From: Nitrospira sp.
GTDB taxonomy: Bacteria; Nitrospirota; Nitrospiria; Nitrospirales; Nitrospiraceae
Assembly (NCBI GenBank): GCA_025360665.1
Contig: JANYBU010000086.1
Coordinates: 1 to 5,002, forward strand
Direction of reading: 5' to 3'
Length of the DNA: 5,002 nt
Positions 1-5,002 of the stretch are shown here, piece after piece. The notes beneath the pieces are model-generated. The model was not told where the DNA came from. It did no database searches and saw nothing but the letters and a program-made list of their open reading frames with translations. A program made the translations under genes and the position numbers. Each line of letters opens with the position of its first letter. Position 1 is the stretch's first letter.

Positions 1-99
1 AACCGGACGCGACGGCACTCGACGCTGGGCTACCGGTCACCGATGCCGTGTCTGGATGAGTGGCGTCTGGCTCAACATGAGAAAAACCTGGTAGCATGA
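1..99 (+). CDS. IS3-family transposase orfB, C-terminal end only (partial, 5' end outside window)
   Basis: Frame 1 is open from the first base and ends at TGA 97-99, giving 32 residues. They begin NRTRRHSTLGYRSPM and end with AQHEKNLVA. The R-R-H-S-x-L-G-Y-x-S-P block is the hallmark C-terminal end of the DDE integrase-type orfB transposase of IS3-family elements, lying just after the catalytic glutamate region, which is outside this window. The enzyme cuts and joins the ends of its own element. It is normally made as an OrfAB fusion by programmed frameshifting; that site is not visible here. The orientation is the same as the orfA start at the other end of the window. The family call is firm from the motif; whether this copy is intact or a remnant cannot be told. 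Confidence 0.85.
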   Translation, partial: NRTRRHSTLGYRSPMPCLDEWRLAQHEKNLVA

Positions 100-367
100 A
101 ACCCGCCTGATGGAAGACGAAAAACAGAGGGAAGCTCAAGGTCTGGAAAACAGTCGATGAAGAAGAATTTTTCACGATCTGTTTATGTGAGGCAATTACA
201 TTCGTCGTGCAAAACCACAGGACCCTGGATTCCGTCACGGGAACTTCGAGTAACAGAGATGAGTATGGGCTCGAACGTCCGCTTCCATATTTGGCCAGTA
301 ACCAGACGAATAGGGTGAATAGTTTTGGCACGATCTGGTCCTTTTAATCGTGAGAGGGGAAGTGAAT
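100..367. other. Gene-poor stretch after the IS3 orfB, probably starting with the IS 3' tail
   Basis: No convincing ORF lies here on either strand; the two minus-strand frames that are open look like chance. The first part, just after the orfB stop, should be the untranslated right tail of the IS. However, I could not find a clear reverse complement of the left-end sequence seen at 4869 (expected to resemble TTCAAATTTCCGGAGCCA). So the element boundary is undefined, the right end may be degraded, or this copy has a different terminal repeat. The promoter for the following small exported protein should lie here, but I see no strong -35/-10 pair. Confidence 0.4.
353..359 (+). promoter_or_regulatory. 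Ribosome binding site that decides the start of the small exported protein
   Basis: A GAGAGGGGA purine run lies 8 or so bases before ATG 368. An alternative in-frame GTG at 350 lies upstream of this run and so would have no Shine-Dalgarno. The ATG at 368 also gives a compact signal peptide, so it is preferred. Confidence 0.6.
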
Positions 368-652
368 ATGGTGGCATGCAGGGGTCGCATCACTGTGGGG
401 CAGGCTCTAGCGGGAATGGTTGCGCTGCTTACCGTGCTCTTGTTCACTCAACCCAGTCTCGCGGGGGGAGACGACCACCGCACACTGCAGCTCCTGTTAA
501 ACAGAGGCATCATTACGCAACAGGAGTATGACCAAGCCGTCCAAGAAGAAGAACGGGCGAAGGTCGAAGAGGAAAAACGCGGCGGCAGCAATTTATCCGT
601 TGAGGGTGCGATGAATCCGAATCGGGAGAATCACGCATGGTGCGTTGTGTGA
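368..652 (+). CDS. Small exported protein resembling the N-terminus of a porin; possibly a truncated gene
   Basis: The 94-residue product begins with a good Sec signal peptide: basic residues R5 and R7, a hydrophobic core at about residues 13-27, and a likely signal peptidase I site after S-L-A (residue 32). The mature part has a short helical motif at residues 39-58 (TLQLLLNRGIITQQEYDQAV). This matches the 'L-L-x-x-G-I-I-T-x-x-E-Y' segment common just after the signal peptide in phosphate-selective-type porins and in SHOCT-like modules. An acidic/basic coiled-coil-prone stretch follows (about 59-71). Outer-membrane porins of this kind continue for several hundred residues as a beta barrel, but here two stops in a row (TGATGA, 650-655) end the frame and the universal stress gene starts soon after. 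I infer either a porin stub left by a rearrangement next to the IS, or a genuine small periplasmic protein. The last 20 residues look unrelated to any family I know. Confidence 0.55.
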   Translation: MVACRGRITVGQALAGMVALLTVLLFTQPSLAGGDDHRTLQLLLNRGIITQQEYDQAVQEEERAKVEEEKRGGSNLSVEGAMNPNRENHAWCVV

Positions 653-691
653 TGAGGGAAAGTGCCAATAATGGGTGTGCCGGGAATCAGA

Positions 692-780
692 GGACCGCAA
701 GCGTCCGATGGCTCTGGGCCGTTACGCGGCCCTCACGGGGCTGTCGCCGAGGCATTTCACAGCCGACTTCAGCCTGTCGG
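692..780 (+). promoter_or_regulatory. Hairpin-rich leader upstream of the universal stress gene
   Basis: Several inverted repeats are packed before the gene at 820. One is GGAC...GTCC with an inner GC pair (692-706). Another is a perfect 6-bp stem, GGGCCG/CGGCCC, with a 5-base loop (716-732). A third is CCGAC/GTCGG (763-767 with 776-780). A further perfect pairing, GGCTGT (739-744) with ACAGCC (759-764), shares bases 763-764 with the third, so the two would exclude each other. No T-tract follows any stem, so none is a standard intrinsic terminator. It may be a 5' UTR structure, a residual terminator of the preceding stub, or chance in GC-rich DNA. Confidence 0.3.
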
Positions 781-819
781 TTCGAACGTGATGGGAACTC
801 ACACGAAAGGATGTGCAAC

Positions 820-1758
820 ATGAATGTACTTGTGGCGACGGATGGATCGAAGTATGGGCAATGGGGGTTGAACTGGGTGGCCAAGCTGCCGTTCGTGGAG
901 CCGCCACGGGTGACAGTGCTGCATGTGCTCGATGGCGCCGCGTTCCGTTTGCCGTTTCGGACGAAGCTAGAGACTCAGCGCGTGGAAGCGCACTCGGCAA
1001 GAACCCTCAGGAAGGCCACACAGCAGTTGGCGGCGTTGAAGCTCAAAGGCACGGCCCGCAAGGAGCAAGGGGCCGTCGCACCGGTGATCTTGAAACGCGC
1101 GCCCAAACGGGACGGGCTCCTGGTGGTGGGCAGTAAAGGCCTCGACGCCCTCGACCGTTTCATGCTCGGCAGCGTGTCGACGAATCTCATCCATCATGCG
1201 ACCTGCCCCGTGCTTGTCGTCAAGGACGAGGCGGTACCGGTGCGGCGGATCGCCTTGGCGATCGATGGATCGGACGCATCGGCCCAAGCGCTTAAGTTTG
1301 TGCTGGCCCAGTTTCAGCCGGATCGTTCGACCGGCAAGGGCGGACGGGTGCCGATTCATGTGAGCGTGATCCATGTGATGGTGCCCAGCTCTTTGGCCCC
1401 CATCACGATCAGATCGATGATCCCATGGAACAAGTCCCCGGAGTTGAAGGAGGCAACCCTCAAATTTATCGACCAGAGCGTGCAGAAGCTAATCCAGGCG
1501 GGATTTACGGCCGAGCCGGTGTATCAGCTTGGGAACCCTGCTGAAGAGATCATGCAGGTGGCAGCCAAACACCATGCCGATCTGATCGTCATGGGGGCCC
1601 AAGGGCTGGGCGTCATCGACCGGTTTCTTATCGGGAGCGTGTCGACGCGGGTGGTGCAGCATGCGAACTGTTCCGTACTCGTCGTTCGAGCACAGACCAA
1701 GCACCGCCGAAGTGTCCTGGACAGGTTTCCTGGGGTATCGAGTGGAGTCATTGGTTGA
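820..1758 (+). CDS. Tandem-domain universal stress protein (UspA family)
   Basis: The 312-residue product consists of two Usp domains in tandem, about twice the usual 140-150-residue single-domain length. Domain 1 spans about residues 1-135 and opens with MNVLVATDGS. Domain 2 spans about 142-300 and opens with RRIALAIDGS. Each carries the ATP-binding Usp signature G-2x-G-9x-G-S: G104/G107/G117-S118 and G259/G262/G272-S273. This predicts a nucleotide-binding cytoplasmic protein, probably folding as an intramolecular version of the usual Usp dimer. Usp proteins support survival under starvation, oxidative and respiratory stress; no exact partner can be read from sequence. The frame is open back to 637, but ATG 820 is chosen because AAGGA (807-811) sits 8 bases before it and homology begins at once; the upstream extension is low-complexity and Arg/Cys-rich. 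Domain 1 is shortened before its signature compared with domain 2. DUF488 and SOD genes follow in the same direction. Confidence 0.93.
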   Translation: MNVLVATDGSKYGQWGLNWVAKLPFVEPPRVTVLHVLDGAAFRLPFRTKLETQRVEAHSARTLRKATQQLAALKLKGTARKEQGAVAPVILKRAPKRDGLLVVGSKGLDALDRFMLGSVSTNLIHHATCPVLVVKDEAVPVRRIALAIDGSDASAQALKFVLAQFQPDRSTGKGGRVPIHVSVIHVMVPSSLAPITIRSMIPWNKSPELKEATLKFIDQSVQKLIQAGFTAEPVYQLGNPAEEIMQVAAKHHADLIVMGAQGLGVIDRFLIGSVSTRVVQHANCSVLVVRAQTKHRRSVLDRFPGVSSGVIG

Positions 1759-1769
1759 CCGTGCCCCTC

Positions 1770-1824
1770 CGGGTTGGGCGATCTCCGAACCCGATGATGG
1801 CCTAGTCCGCGCGTGGCAGACTAG
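1770..1824 (+). other. Two inverted repeats in the gap after the universal stress gene
   Basis: CGGGTT (1770-1775) pairs with AACCCG (1788-1793) across a 12-base loop. CTAGTC (1802-1807) pairs perfectly with GACTAG (1819-1824) across 11 bases. Neither is followed by a run of T, so I do not call them terminators. They could slow polymerase, stabilise the 3' end of the upstream message, or be chance. Confidence 0.25.
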
Positions 1825-1869
1825 CAGGAAATGTTTCGGATCAATGGATGACCGAATAAGGAGACGGCC

Positions 1870-2223
1870 ATGATACGGATCAAACGTGTGTACAGCGAGC
1901 CCAGCGCACGTGATGGCGCGCGTATCTTGGTTGACCGCGTATGGCCACGGGGCTTTAGCAAGGAACGGGCAAGGATTGATGAATGGAGAAAAGCGTTGGC
2001 ACCGAGCACTGTGCTCCGTAAATGGTTCGGCCACGACCCCGCCAAATGGACCGAGTTTCGCAGGCGATACCGAACGGAGCTGACCCGCTCCGGAATGATG
2101 GAGGAGCTGAGGACGCTAGCACGCCTCTCACGGAAAAGGACGATTACACTCGTGTATAGCGCAGCTGATGAGGAGCACAACCAGGCGGTGGTCTTGATGG
2201 AACTGATCGATGAGCTAGTCTGA
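1870..2223 (+). CDS. DUF488 family protein, YeaO-like
   Basis: The 117-residue product fits the full length of the short YeaO-type DUF488 proteins. Family landmarks are in order: an N-terminal IRIKRVYSEP strand (residues 2-11), the D-G-x-R-I-L-V-D-R-V-W-P-R-G block (15-28), W39 with the A-P-S/L-R-K-W-F segment (44-53) followed by H55 and D56, F63 and Y67 in the helical part, and the C-terminal LVYSAADEEHNQA motif (94-106). The Arg/Trp/Pro/Gly block and the Y-S-A-x-D-x-x-H-N motif are the conserved surface of the family. The biochemical function is not established; a link to stress or nucleic acids has been suggested from context only. The start is well fixed by AAGGAG (1858-1863), 6 bases before the ATG. 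The gap to the universal stress gene is 111 bases and the next ORF begins 32 bases downstream, so co-expression with that ORF is likely. Confidence 0.9.
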   Translation: MIRIKRVYSEPSARDGARILVDRVWPRGFSKERARIDEWRKALAPSTVLRKWFGHDPAKWTEFRRRYRTELTRSGMMEELRTLARLSRKRTITLVYSAADEEHNQAVVLMELIDELV

Positions 2224-2242
2224 CCGCGGCTGAGCGCAGCAG

Positions 2243-2250
2243 AAGGAGGT
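2243..2250 (+). promoter_or_regulatory. Near-ideal Shine-Dalgarno (AAGGAGGT) for the 44-residue ORF
   Basis: AAGGAGGT is the full complement of the 16S rRNA 3' end. It lies 5 bases before ATG 2256 and only 2 bases before ATG 2253, so 2256 is the better start. It is the strongest ribosome binding site in the window. Confidence 0.7.
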
Positions 2251-2255
2251 TCATG

Positions 2256-2390
2256 ATGAGCCCTGCCGTAAGCCAGACCACGTATCTGCTGACACTGCAA
2301 GACCGTCGTCAAGTGGCGAAGCGCACCATACTTCACGGCATGGGGGTCGATGATGCCGAGATCCGGACGGAAGAGTTTGCCGGCTATTGA
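2256..2390 (+). CDS. Unrecognised 44-residue small protein
   Basis: The product starts MSPAVSQTTYLLTLQDRRQV and ends E-E-F-A-G-Y, with stop TGA at 2388-2390. I do not recognise it. It has a short beta-prone N-terminus (TTYLLTL, residues 8-14), a basic middle (D16-R17-R18, K22-R23) and an acidic C-terminus (D32, D33, E35, E39, E40). There is no signal peptide, membrane segment or cysteine. Support for its being real is the near-ideal ribosome binding site, the 32-base spacing after the DUF488 gene and ordinary codon use. It may be a translated small protein of the stress cluster or the head of a longer gene that has decayed; the next 129 bases show no clear continuation. No function is proposed. 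Confidence 0.6.
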   Translation: MSPAVSQTTYLLTLQDRRQVAKRTILHGMGVDDAEIRTEEFAGY

Positions 2391-2519
2391 GTCCACGTAG
2401 TCGATACCTCGCCCGTTTCGGCGTGGTGGTACAGAACGGAGTCAGCCTGACGCTATCAAGTCGAGCGCGTGACACGTCATCGTCTGGGCAGTGGACAGTT
2501 GAAGAAGGAGGGTCTGAAT

Positions 2520-3137
2520 ATGCTGTCGAATCGTGCCTATCAAGCGAAGGACTACAATTTGAGCGGACTCATCGGCATCTCAGATCAGACACTGGAGATG
2601 CACGTCAAACTCTATGAAGGCTACGTGCGCGAAACCAACAGACTCACCGAGCAAATTGCTCGGTTTCTCAAGGATGGCACAGTGGATCAAGAGGAAATGC
2701 CGGCCTATTCGGAGCTCACGCGTCGGCTCGGGTTCGAATGCAACGGGATGGTGTTGCATGAATACTATTTCGATAACTTGACACGACACAGCTCGGGCGA
2801 CCCGGACCTCACCTCGGCCTTTATCAAGGCAGCCGAGTCCAGTTTCGGCAGTTACGCGGTCTGGAAGACGGATTTCTCGAGCATCGCCAAGATGCGGGGC
2901 GTGGGATGGGCGATCTGCTACCGCAATCCGAGGAACGGTCTTCTGTCAAACCATTGGATCACCTTGCACGAGACCGGGAACGTCGCAGGGTTTACGCCCC
3001 TGCTCGTCCTGGATGTGTGGGAGCACGCGTTTCTCCTGGATTACAAGCCTTCGGAACGAGGGAAATACATTGAGGCCTTTTTCTCGGACATCAACTGGGA
3101 TGTCGTGGAGGAGCGTCTGAGGGCCAGTACGAAATAG
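2520..3137 (+). CDS. Superoxide dismutase, Fe/Mn family (atypical first ligand helix)
   Basis: The product converts superoxide to oxygen and hydrogen peroxide. Its 205 residues match the usual 190-210. The N-terminal helical hairpin domain carries predicted ligands H28 (in QTLEMH) and H80 (in VLHEYYFDNL). The C-terminal alpha/beta domain carries D165 and H169 in DVWEHAFLLDY, with E168 as the usual dimer-bridging glutamate. The FGSYAVWKTDF and GVGWAI segments (109-132) are also typical. There is no signal peptide, so it should be cytoplasmic. The helix after H28 reads VKLYEGYV: it lacks the usual second histidine and is one residue shorter to the YV pair than the classic H-Y-G-K-H-H-x-x-Y-V. 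Metal preference (Fe, Mn or either) cannot be assigned. ATG 2520 is chosen because AAGGAGGG (2505-2512) precedes it by 7 bases; a GTG at 2469 would add a 17-residue tail with no homology. Confidence 0.93.
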   Translation: MLSNRAYQAKDYNLSGLIGISDQTLEMHVKLYEGYVRETNRLTEQIARFLKDGTVDQEEMPAYSELTRRLGFECNGMVLHEYYFDNLTRHSSGDPDLTSAFIKAAESSFGSYAVWKTDFSSIAKMRGVGWAICYRNPRNGLLSNHWITLHETGNVAGFTPLLVLDVWEHAFLLDYKPSERGKYIEAFFSDINWDVVEERLRASTK

Positions 3138-3270
3138 TATGTGCACGAGTACGGGGAGAGAGAGATCTGGCTCATGGGGGGAGTGCTATGGCTCCGGTAG
3201 GGATTGAGAGCTGGGAGGATACGACGGAGCACGTTCAAGGAGCTTCTCAGTCGTTGATGCGAACTTCGAT

Positions 3271-3310
3271 ACACGATCGTGTTGACCAGTGTCAGCTAGC
3301 CGTGAGGATG
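3271..3310 (+). promoter_or_regulatory. 12-bp perfect palindrome overlapping a possible -35 box
   Basis: ACACGATCGTGT (3271-3282) is a perfect 12-bp palindrome in the gap between the SOD gene and the 105-residue gene. Its last base begins TTGACC (3282-3287), a good -35 match. A poor -10 candidate, GAGGAT (about 3304-3309), lies 16 bases further on. The arrangement would suit a repressor site over a promoter for the downstream gene. The weak -10 keeps this tentative. Confidence 0.3.
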
Positions 3311-3374
3311 TCAGATTCAAAGGCGCTTCGCGGAGGGGGATGACACGAACATCTTGAAGAAGGGAGACGCGGTG

Positions 3375-3692
3375 ATGGCAGACATGAATGAGGCAGTATG
3401 GATCGAAGCCAATGTTCAAGTGGTCGAAAACTATTTGAAGAAAGAGTTTCAGGACTTTGCGATCGCGCATCGAGTCGACACATCACGCACCCATACCTTT
3501 ACTGTTGATAATGGGAAGAAGCGATTTACGCTGTGTATTGGATGGCCCATCTTAGCCGATAGACGTTTGACTCCAGCAGGGACTGACCGCTTACTGAAGG
3601 AGAATGTAGCTGAAAAAATGCGTCTACATGGAGACGACGGGTATCACTGGACACCTGCACATAAGGAAGCTGCCCAGCATGGGGGCATGTGA
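3375..3692 (+). CDS. Conserved-looking hypothetical protein, 105 residues
   Basis: I do not recognise a named family. The product is soluble, with no signal peptide or membrane segment. Visible structure: an amphipathic helix at about residues 11-29 (EANVQVVENYLKKEFQDFAI), two likely beta strands at 39-45 (THTFTVD) and 50-56 (RFTLCIG), a W57-P58 turn, then a helix at about 67-83 (PAGTDRLLKENVAEKMR) and a polar tail rich in His (85, 91, 96, 102). The alternating charged/hydrophobic pattern and normal codon use look like a real small alpha/beta domain. The frame is open from TTG 3354, but ATG 3375 is preferred because AGGGAG (3361-3366) lies 8 bases before it. It is 237 bases downstream of the SOD gene in the same direction, so a stress-related role is only guilt by association. 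Confidence 0.7.
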   Translation: MADMNEAVWIEANVQVVENYLKKEFQDFAIAHRVDTSRTHTFTVDNGKKRFTLCIGWPILADRRLTPAGTDRLLKENVAEKMRLHGDDGYHWTPAHKEAAQHGGM

Positions 3693-3773
3693 GAGAACCG
3701 GCTCATTGTTCTTTATGTGCTCAAATCGTCCAGGAGATCAGCAGCAACAAGATGGCGACAAGAGCTGGAACAA

Positions 3774-3959
3774 ATGCCGAACCGGGGGGGAGCGGCTCTC
3801 GTCTCAAAAGACCTCAATGAGAAGAGCAAGGACACATCGAAGAAAAGCATGAAGAGCAAACACTGCGAGGCAGCTGGCGCAACCGATGCGGCGAAGGGCT
3901 CTTACTTGAAGAACTTCAACGTCGAGGACCTCAGAAGCGATCAGGAAACACGACACTGA
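3774..3959 (+). CDS. Possible small Lys/Ser-rich hydrophilic protein (uncertain start)
   Basis: This frame gives 61 residues from ATG 3774, or 80 if started at GTG 3717; neither start has a good ribosome binding site. The product is very hydrophilic, with a Lys/Ser-rich centre (NEKSKDTSKKSMKSK, residues 15-29 from ATG 3774) and a more ordinary C-terminus (GSYLKNFNVEDLRSD). Third codon positions in the second half are rich in G and C, which favours coding. A G-run of seven (3784-3790) near the 5' end could be a frameshift site: an ATG at 3752 in another frame reads MATRAGTNAE up to it. It fills part of the 370-base gap between the 105-residue gene and the transketolase, which otherwise shows nothing I can support. 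No family is recognised. Confidence 0.35.
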   Translation: MPNRGGAALVSKDLNEKSKDTSKKSMKSKHCEAAGATDAAKGSYLKNFNVEDLRSDQETRH

Positions 3960-4062
3960 AGAAGAACGTTTCGAATAACATATTACCTTAGCGGGTGGCT
4001 TAGCTCCAAAACCAATTCGTCGAGGTAGGGGACCCATTGGAAGTCGGTCAGGGAAACGTACG

Positions 4063-4938
4063 ATGAACACCACAGGCGCAACCAGTCTGAGCCCGGCGCA
4101 ATTGGATCAACTGTCGATCAACACGATTCGGTTCCTGTCGGTGGATGCGGTGGAAAAAGCCAAGAGCGGCCACCCGGGCCTTCCGCTGGGCGCCGCCCCG
4201 ATGGCGTATGTGCTGTGGACCAGATTTCTTCACCACAATCCGACGAATCCGCACTGGTTCAATCGGGACCGATTTGTCTTGTCAGCCGGCCACGGATCGA
4301 TGCTCTTGTACAGCTTGCTGCATCTCACGGGCTATGATCTGCCGCTCGAACAAATCAAGCAGTTTCGCCAATGGGGCAGCGTCACGCCGGGGCATCCCGA
4401 GCGCGGGGTAACCCCCGGGGTGGAAATCACCACTGGTCCGCTCGGTCAGGGATTTGGGAATGGAGTTGGCCTGGCCATTGCCGAAGCGTATCTGGCCGCC
4501 CGCTACAATCGGCCAGGGTTTGAGATCATTCGTCATTTCACCTACGGGCTGGTCAGCGATGGCGACCTAATGGAAGGTGTCGCGGCGGAAGCCGCCTCGC
4601 TCGCCGGGCACTTGAAACTTGGCAAGCTGATTTATCTCTATGATAACAATCACATCACGCTCGCCGCCTCGACGCAGCTGACCTTCACTGAGGACCGTGC
4701 TCAACGGTTCGCAGCCTATGGCTGGCACACGCAATCGATCGACGATGGGAATAATCTGGACGCCATTGACGTCGCCATTCGCGCGGCACAACAGGAGACG
4801 GATCGCCCCTCACTGATCCTGGTGCGGACGCATATCGGTTATGGATCGCCCCATAAGCAGGACAGAAGTGGCTCCGGAAATTTGAACAAGCCGTTAGGTG
4901 GAGAATCTGCTACCGTTGATGCCCTTACAGGGCGATGA
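4063..4938 (+). pseudogene. tkt: Transketolase, N-terminal domain only, interrupted by an IS3-family element
   Basis: Transketolase moves two-carbon ketol units between sugar phosphates in the pentose phosphate and Calvin cycles, using thiamine diphosphate (ThDP). Residues 1-267 match the N-terminal ThDP-binding domain of full-length enzymes: SGHPGLPLGAAPMAYVLW (35-52, with H37), DRFVLSAGHGSMLLYSLLHL (69-88, with H77), PGHPE (109-113), TPGVEITTGPLGQGFGNGVG (117-136) and the metal/diphosphate segment SDGDLMEG...YDNN (165-196, with D166 and N195/N196). Homology stops after GYGSPHKQD (residue 267). The last 24 residues are encoded by the IS end that begins near 4869. The middle pyrimidine-binding and C-terminal domains are absent, leaving 291 residues against roughly 660. 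Half-length transketolases exist as separate subunits, but this sequence is of the single-chain type and ends at an IS junction, so disruption is the better reading. The start has AGGGA (4050-4054), 8 bases before the ATG. Confidence 0.88.
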
Positions 4939-5002
4939 AATGGAGCAGACGATGGCAAAACGAACAAGACGAACGCATTCAGCGGTGTTTAAAGCCAAAG
5001 TG
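4869..5002 (+). mobile_element. Left end of an IS3-family insertion sequence (continues past the window)
   Basis: The left terminus is inferred at TGGCTCCGGAAATTTGAACA (from 4869). It starts with TG, as IS3-family ends do, exactly where transketolase homology breaks off (last native codon 4861-4863, junction between 4864 and 4869). About 80 bases of leader follow, including a small hairpin, GCCC/GGGC with a 5-base loop (4921-4933), and then the orfA start. The exact boundary, target duplication and right end need sequence beyond this window. Confidence 0.75.
4952..5002 (+). CDS. IS3-family transposase orfA, N-terminal end (partial)
   Basis: Seventeen residues are visible: MAKRTRRTHSAVFKAKV. 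The K/R-R-T-R-R-x-H-S-x-x-F-K-A-K-V opening is typical of the IS3-family OrfA, whose helix-turn-helix binds the element's terminal repeats and which is fused to OrfB by frameshifting. ATG 4952 is preferred because GGAG (4942-4945) lies 6 bases upstream; an in-frame ATG at 4940 would add MEQT but has a poorer ribosome binding site. The frame is open to the window edge. Confidence 0.85.
   Translation, partial: MAKRTRRTHSAVFKAKV

Noticed and set aside
279..297. CTTCCATATTTGGCCA as a possible right terminal repeat of the upstream IS
   Set aside because: Alignment to the inverted left end at 4869 needs gaps and mismatches, and it would make the IS tail about 200 bases long, so it is not convincing.
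325..345. TTGGCACG resembling the -24 element of a sigma-54 promoter
   Set aside because: The -24 half is good, but the spacing-matched -12 element lacks the required GC (GGTCC instead of TTGCA), so the site is incomplete.
637..819. Upstream extension of the universal stress protein frame (61 extra residues)
   Set aside because: No ribosome binding site at 637, Arg/Cys-rich sequence without Usp homology, and a good Shine-Dalgarno with an immediate family match at ATG 820.
967..1374. Long minus-strand open frame (135 residues) opposite the universal stress gene
   Set aside because: It is a shadow of GC-rich coding sequence on the other strand; no start signal and no family features.
2387..2617. 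TTG-started frame of 76 residues overlapping the SOD gene start
   Set aside because: It runs into SOD in another frame, has no ribosome binding site and an implausible Ser/Arg-rich product.
3188..3343. 51-residue ORF (starts MAPVGIESW) between SOD and the 105-residue gene, with a G-rich putative ribosome binding site
   Set aside because: The spacing from the G-rich run is short, composition is unremarkable, no family is recognised, and it contains the palindrome/promoter candidate; most likely chance.
3693..3715. Weak hairpin (GAGAAC/GTTCTT) just after the 105-residue gene as a terminator
   Set aside because: The stem is short with a G-U pair and a 9-base loop, and is followed by only a broken T stretch.

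Overview
This is a bacterial chromosomal segment of fairly high GC with every convincing gene on the + strand. The protein sequences (tandem UspA protein, YeaO-type DUF488 protein, Fe/Mn superoxide dismutase whose second half contains WITLHETGNVAGF and DVWEHAFLLDY, porin-like N-terminus) read to me like Nitrospirota, most likely Nitrospira. That is an impression from sequence style, not a database result.

Layout: the window opens inside the last codons of an IS3-family transposase (orfB; 1-99). A gene-poor stretch follows, then a short exported protein (368-652) that looks like the N-terminus of a porin and may be a truncated gene. A hairpin-rich leader (about 692-780) precedes a tandem universal stress protein (820-1758). 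Next come a DUF488/YeaO-like protein (1870-2223), an unrecognised 44-residue ORF with a near-perfect Shine-Dalgarno (2256-2390), an Fe/Mn-family superoxide dismutase with an atypical first metal-ligand helix (2520-3137), a 105-residue protein of unknown function (3375-3692) and a weakly supported Lys/Ser-rich small ORF (3774-3959). The last 940 bases hold the N-terminal thiamine-diphosphate domain of a transketolase (from 4063). It is cut after residue 267 by the left end of an IS3-family element (from about 4869), whose orfA start is the last thing in the window.

How it fits together: the central genes look like a stress-response cluster (UspA, DUF488, SOD) read in one direction. Each has its own strong ribosome binding site, with gaps from 32 to 237 bases, so they may share transcripts without being a tightly packed operon. 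The cluster is bracketed by IS3-family ends in the same orientation, about 4.77 kb apart. This resembles a composite transposon or an IS-remodelled island. Damage at both edges, a porin-like stub on the left and a beheaded transketolase on the right, is consistent with IS-driven rearrangement. I see no tRNA, rRNA, CRISPR array or convincing Rho-independent terminator, and no clear evidence of a wholly new system. The most distinctive items are the IS-interrupted transketolase, the bracketing IS ends, the 44-residue ORF and the unusual SOD.
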